Source: Gordonia zhenghanii
GTDB lineage: Bacteria > Actinomycetota > Actinomycetes > Mycobacteriales > Mycobacteriaceae
Direction: 5' to 3'
NCBI RefSeq assembly: GCF_021738965.1
Contig: NZ_JAKKOQ010000006.1
Coordinates: 186,001 to 250,000 of the forward strand
DNA length: 64,000 nt
Positions 60,599 through 64,000 of this stretch are shown piece by piece. The translations under genes and the position numbers were made by a program. How positions within the stretch are numbered: position 1 is the stretch's first letter; each line of letters starts with the position of its first letter. The notes beneath the pieces were generated by a model, which saw nothing but the letters and a program-made list of their open reading frames with translations, was not told where the DNA came from and searched no databases.

Positions 60599-61747
60599 CT
60601 AGATGCCCTTCTTGACGAGTTGCTTGGCCAACGAGTCGAGGATGACCTCGGTCGAACCCTCGTAGATGCGTGTCGGCCGTGCCTCGCGGTACAGGCGTTC
60701 GATATCGGTGCCGCGGGTGATGCCGAAACGACCCATGATCTGCACAGACCGGTCGACGACGCGGCCGCACGTCTCCGTAGCGGCCACCTTCGCCATCGAC
60801 GACAGATGCAGGTTCGCGAGCGGGTCACGGGCAGCGGCCGCGGCCGCACGATAGGTCAGCGAGCGTGCGGCCTCGATATCGGTCCAGCACGACGCCAGGT
60901 GCTCGGGAACCGATCCGAGGCGCGACAGCGGGCCGCCGAATTGTTCGCGGCTGTTCGCGTGGTTCAACGCCAGACGCAGGGCGGCCTCGGCCATGCCGAT
61001 CGACGCACCCGCGACCGAGACGCGGAAGGTCGCCAGCGTCGCCAGCACGAGCGAGAAGCCCTTGCCCGGCTCACCGATCCGGTGGTCCAGCGGGACGCGT
61101 ACGTCCGCGAGGATGACGTCCGACAGCACGTGCGGCGCGATGATCTGATGCGGCCGCTCGGTGCGCAGTCCCGGCGTATCGGCCGGGACCAGGATCAGCG
61201 AGTAGCCGTCGCCTTCACGTGCCAGGACGCTGTAGATCGCGGCGTCGCCGCCGTTGGTGATGAACGACTTGTGGCCGTTCACAACGATCTCGTCGCCGTC
61301 GACGACGGCCGTCGTCGTCAACGCCTTCAGGTCCGATCCGACGTTCGGTTCGGTGAGGCCGATGGCGGCAATGGCCTCGAGGGAGGCGACCTTCGGCAGC
61401 CACTTGTCCCTGACCGCGTCCGATCCGGCGACGGCCAGCCCGTAGCTGCCGATTCCCTGCATCGCGAACATCGAGTCGAGGTGCCCGCTCTCGGCGGCCA
61501 ACTGCTCGCGCACCACCGTCATCGCGAGCGAGTCGACGGCGTCGAAACGACCGCCCCACCGCTTGGGGACGGCCAGTTCGGTCAGCTTCGACGCCGCGAG
61601 CCTGGCTCGCACGTCGGGGTCGGTCTCGCTCGACTCGTCGGCCCGCGCCGCGATGTCGCGTACCGACACTGCGAGCTCATGCGCCTGCGCTTGTAGTTCG
61701 AGGTACTTCGCGGGGAGTTCGAACAACCCCGTCCCGTCGTTGCTCAC
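60599..61747 (-). CDS. Acyl-CoA dehydrogenase
   Basis: The 382-aa protein has LAVPKRWGG near residue 58, AAIGLTEPNVGSDLKAL near 125, VVNGHKSFITNGGDA near 153, HANSREQFGGPLSRLGSV near 268, and the C-terminal catalytic block RPTRIYEGSTEVI with the Glu of short/medium-chain enzymes. It oxidises an acyl-CoA to the 2-enoyl-CoA with FAD. It starts with GTG 61747 overlapping the CaiB stop by 4 bases. It would act after CoA transfer by the CaiB protein. Confidence 0.93.
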   Translation of the reverse strand: MSNDGTGLFELPAKYLELQAQAHELAVSVRDIAARADESSETDPDVRARLAASKLTELAVPKRWGGRFDAVDSLAMTVVREQLAAESGHLDSMFAMQGIGSYGLAVAGSDAVRDKWLPKVASLEAIAAIGLTEPNVGSDLKALTTTAVVDGDEIVVNGHKSFITNGGDAAIYSVLAREGDGYSLILVPADTPGLRTERPHQIIAPHVLSDVILADVRVPLDHRIGEPGKGFSLVLATLATFRVSVAGASIGMAEAALRLALNHANSREQFGGPLSRLGSVPEHLASCWTDIEAARSLTYRAAAAAARDPLANLHLSSMAKVAATETCGRVVDRSVQIMGRFGITRGTDIERLYREARPTRIYEGSTEVILDSLAKQLVKKGI

Positions 61748-62961
61748 TTGTCGCCTCCGTGATTGATGACGCCCGCCGCAGCGAGACGGTCGAGTTCGGC
61801 GTCGTCGAGACCGAGTCGTTCGGTCAGGACGTCGCGGGTCTGTTCGCCGACGGTGGGGACGCCGTCGTAGACGGGCCCGTCGTAACCGGCCATGTGTAGA
61901 ACCGGGCCGGGCATGAGTGTGTTGCGCAGGATCTCGTTGCCGGTGATCTCGACGAGGGTCCGCTCCTGGAAGTGCGGGTCCTTGACGACGTCAGACGCGT
62001 CGTTGACCGCGGCAGACACCACCTCGAACTCCTCCAAGGTCGCCAGGATCTCGTCGCGGGGTGCACGCTTGCACCACTCGATCACCATGGCCTGCACCTC
62101 GTCGTTGTGTGCGAGTCGGTCGGCGTTCGTGGCATACCGCGGGTCCTCGATGACCTCCGGTGTGCCCATCGCGGCGAATAGCCGCGCCGCAATCGCCTGG
62201 TTCGAGGCGGCGATCGACAGGAACTTGCCGTCGGCGGCCTCGTAGATGCCGCGCGGCGACGCCGCGCCGGTGCTGTTGCCGATGCGCTGCTGGACCTCGC
62301 CGAGTGCCGTGTACTTGAGGAACATGTCGCCGATGATGAACATGAGTGGCTCGTACAGAGCGACGTCGACGACCTCGCCGCGGCCGGTCCGGCTGCGGTT
62401 GAACAGTGCCATCGACACACCCATCGCCGCGGACAGCCCGGCGATCGAGTCGGCGAAACCGAACGGCGGCGACGTCGGCGGGCTCTCGGGCTGACCGTTG
62501 ACGTTCGCGAACCCGCTGGCTGTCTCGGCGACCGTGCCGAATCCCGGGAGTAACCGTTTCGGGCCGGTCTGACCGAAACCGGACACGCGGGCGATCACCA
62601 GGCCGGGGTTGATCTCGTGGAGGACGTCGGGCCCGAGACCCCAGGCCTCCAGTCGGCCCGGGCGGAACGACTCGACGACGACGTCGGCATCGGCGATCAG
62701 CCGCTTCACCAACTCGCGGCCCTCGTCGGTGCGCAAGTCGATGCCGACCGAACGCTTGCCCGCGTTCAGGCGGGAGAAGCCGAGTGAGAGACCGTCCTTC
62801 TGCGGTATCCACTGGCGTGCGTAGTCGCCCGTGTTCGGGTCCTCGACTTTGACGACGTCCGCGCCGAAGTCGCGCAACATGCGTCCGGCGGTCGGGGCGG
62901 CGTACATGGTGCCGAGTTCGACGACCTTGAGGCCCGCGAGGGGGGCGCCGTCAGTTGACAT
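61744..62961 (-). CDS. CaiB/BaiF-type CoA-transferase (family III)
   Basis: The 405-aa protein has the family III CoA-transferase hallmarks: LKVVELGTMYAAPTAGRMLRDFGADVVKVEDP near the N-terminus, LNAGKRSVGIDL near 60, SFRPGRLEAWGLG near 92, and the catalytic Asp in PPFGFADSIAGL near 167. It moves CoA from an acyl-CoA donor to a free acid without ATP. It overlaps the aldehyde dehydrogenase stop by one base and the acyl-CoA dehydrogenase start by four. The acid made by the aldehyde dehydrogenase is the obvious acceptor. Confidence 0.93.
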   Translation of the reverse strand: MSTDGAPLAGLKVVELGTMYAAPTAGRMLRDFGADVVKVEDPNTGDYARQWIPQKDGLSLGFSRLNAGKRSVGIDLRTDEGRELVKRLIADADVVVESFRPGRLEAWGLGPDVLHEINPGLVIARVSGFGQTGPKRLLPGFGTVAETASGFANVNGQPESPPTSPPFGFADSIAGLSAAMGVSMALFNRSRTGRGEVVDVALYEPLMFIIGDMFLKYTALGEVQQRIGNSTGAASPRGIYEAADGKFLSIAASNQAIAARLFAAMGTPEVIEDPRYATNADRLAHNDEVQAMVIEWCKRAPRDEILATLEEFEVVSAAVNDASDVVKDPHFQERTLVEITGNEILRNTLMPGPVLHMAGYDGPVYDGVPTVGEQTRDVLTERLGLDDAELDRLAAAGVINHGGDK

Positions 62962-64000
62962 CAGATCCTCCACTGGATGTGTTTGGGTTCGAGGTATTCG
63001 CGCATACCCCATTCGCCGAGCTCACGACCGACACCGGATCTGCCGTAGCCGCCGAACGGTGCGTCCGGGCGCATGGCTCCGCCGCCGTTGATCCACACGG
63101 TTCCCGCGCGGATCTGTTCGGCGACGCGGCGGGCCTCGATCGGGTCGTCGCACCACACGTTGGCAGCCAGACCGAACGGGGTGTCGTTGGCCAGCCGAAT
63201 CGCATCGTCGGTGTCCTTGAACGGAAGGATGACGGCCACCGGGCCGAAGATCTCCTTCTGGACGGCGCGCGCATCGGGCGGAAGGTCGCCGAGCAGGACG
63301 GGGTTGATGAAGTAGCCCTTCTCCGGCAACGGCTTGGTCACCTCGAGAAGCCGGGTGCCGCCGTCTGCGACGGAGTCGTCGATGAAGCTCTGGACGCTGG
63401 CCCGGTGGTCCGGCCGGATCATCGGGCCGATGTTGGTGTTCCGGTCCCAGGGGTCGCCGACGATCATCTGGTCGAACGCGCTCGCGCCGGCTTCGAGGAA
63501 CTCGGCGTACACGCTGTCGTGGACGAGGAGTCTCGCGAGGGCGGCACAGCCCTGTCCGCCGTTGCGGGACCAGCGCAGGTGCATCTCCACGGCGATCTTC
63601 TGCACGTCGACGCCGGGCAGAACGATGTTCGGCGACTTGCCGCCCAACTCGAGGGTCACGCCGGTCAGGTTGGCGGCGGCCTGGGCCATGATCTGCGCGC
63701 CGACACCGTCCGAACCGGTGAACGACACGCGGTCCACACCGGGATGCGACGACAACTGCTTGCCGACGTCGACGCCGCCGATCACGATGTTCATGACACC
63801 GTCGGGCAGGCCCGACTCCTTGATGAGCTCAGCGAGGAACAACGTGGTGAGAGGCGTGCGCGGCGACGGAAACAGCACCACGGTGCAGCCTGCGGCGAGC
63901 GCTGCGCCGAACTTGAACACCGCGAGATTGAGCGGGTAGTTGTAGCCGGTGATCGCGGCGACCACGCCGACCGGGTCGTGGACGACGTCGCTCATCGTCG
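62961..64000 (-). CDS. Aldehyde dehydrogenase, N-terminus cut by window edge
   Basis: The frame is open to the last base, so the N-terminal 120 or so residues are missing. Present are AAITGYNYPL, the FTGSDGVGAQ nucleotide loop, catalytic Glu in LELGGKSP, catalytic Cys in NGGQGCAALARLL, EIFGPVAV and PFGGYGRSGVGRELG. It oxidises an aldehyde to an acid. It is the first visible gene of the minus-strand operon with CaiB, acyl-CoA dehydrogenase and SDR; more genes may lie upstream outside the window. It is a distinct paralogue of the enzyme at 49519. Confidence 0.93.
   Translation of the reverse strand, partial: TMSDVVHDPVGVVAAITGYNYPLNLAVFKFGAALAAGCTVVLFPSPRTPLTTLFLAELIKESGLPDGVMNIVIGGVDVGKQLSSHPGVDRVSFTGSDGVGAQIMAQAAANLTGVTLELGGKSPNIVLPGVDVQKIAVEMHLRWSRNGGQGCAALARLLVHDSVYAEFLEAGASAFDQMIVGDPWDRNTNIGPMIRPDHRASVQSFIDDSVADGGTRLLEVTKPLPEKGYFINPVLLGDLPPDARAVQKEIFGPVAVILPFKDTDDAIRLANDTPFGLAANVWCDDPIEARRVAEQIRAGTVWINGGGAMRPDAPFGGYGRSGVGRELGEWGMREYLEPKHIQWRI

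Overview
The window is high-GC DNA packed with genes and looks like a mycolic-acid actinobacterium (Gordonia, Rhodococcus, Williamsia or Mycobacterium type). The main support is a CYP51/ferredoxin locus whose proteins and order (P450, SDR, cyp51, ferredoxin) match the Mycobacterium tuberculosis Rv0766c-Rv0763c region, plus an F420-dependent glucose-6-phosphate dehydrogenase and oxidoreductases of mycofactocin-coupled types. The genus is inferred, not shown. I see no tRNA, rRNA, CRISPR array, insertion sequence or phage gene. Nearly everything is accessory catabolism, redox-cofactor supply or its regulation.

Layout. (A) 1-5214: tail of a P450, an SDR, CYP51, a 3Fe-4S-type ferredoxin, an unrecognised 414-aa protein and an AraC regulator. 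(B) 5254-6129: a double-hotdog thioesterase on the minus strand. (C) 6245-16387: an Atu/Liu-like operon: TIGR03084-type protein, AtuA, acyl-CoA dehydrogenase, biotin-dependent carboxylase beta and alpha subunits, second acyl-CoA dehydrogenase, AtuE/LiuC-type hydratase, TetR. (D) 16393-19692: FCD-type GntR, EthD, HSL-type esterase, SMP-30 lactonase-like protein. (E) 19741-25485: MFS exporter, then NDMA-dependent alcohol dehydrogenase, SnoaL-like protein, KstD-like flavoprotein and mycofactocin-coupled SDR. (F) 25628-34207: branched-chain-amino-acid-type ABC importer with two tandem binding lipoproteins, a PPOX-fold protein, an acyl-CoA synthetase and an enoyl-CoA hydratase. (G) 34340-35107: a second FCD-type GntR. 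(H) 35182-39641: DeoR regulator plus gnd-fgd-pgi, which regenerates reduced F420. (I) 39704-44023: SnoaL-like protein and Baeyer-Villiger-type monooxygenase, divergent from a luciferase-like monooxygenase and a mycofactocin-coupled SDR. (J) 44316-52636: P450, ferredoxin reductase, MenB/BadI-like hydrolase, SDR and MaoC on the minus strand, a divergent ferredoxin, then a second monooxygenase and an aldehyde dehydrogenase. (K) 52859-57787: three SnoaL-like proteins, acyl-CoA synthetase, a split MaoC pair, a thioesterase and a further SnoaL-like protein. (L) 57889-64000: aldehyde dehydrogenase (cut by the window edge), CaiB-type CoA-transferase, acyl-CoA dehydrogenase, mycofactocin-coupled SDR and a second KstD-like flavoprotein.

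Together, regions D-L read as a catabolic island for an alicyclic, terpenoid or steroid-like compound. The steps would be uptake by the LIV-type importer, P450 hydroxylation, alcohol oxidation by mycofactocin-type dehydrogenases, desaturation by KstD-like enzymes, oxygen insertion by Baeyer-Villiger enzymes, lactone or ester opening, CoA activation and beta-oxidation. The substrate is not determined. Several of the divergent promoters share an ACTAT-N4-ATRGT inverted repeat, and three share the 9-mer GAGACGGCA, which argues that much of the island is one regulon. A palindromic intergenic repeat family (8.75, 44.0 and 59.6 kb) and several perfect short tandem duplications, one inside the biotin carboxylase active-site region, are the main structural oddities.
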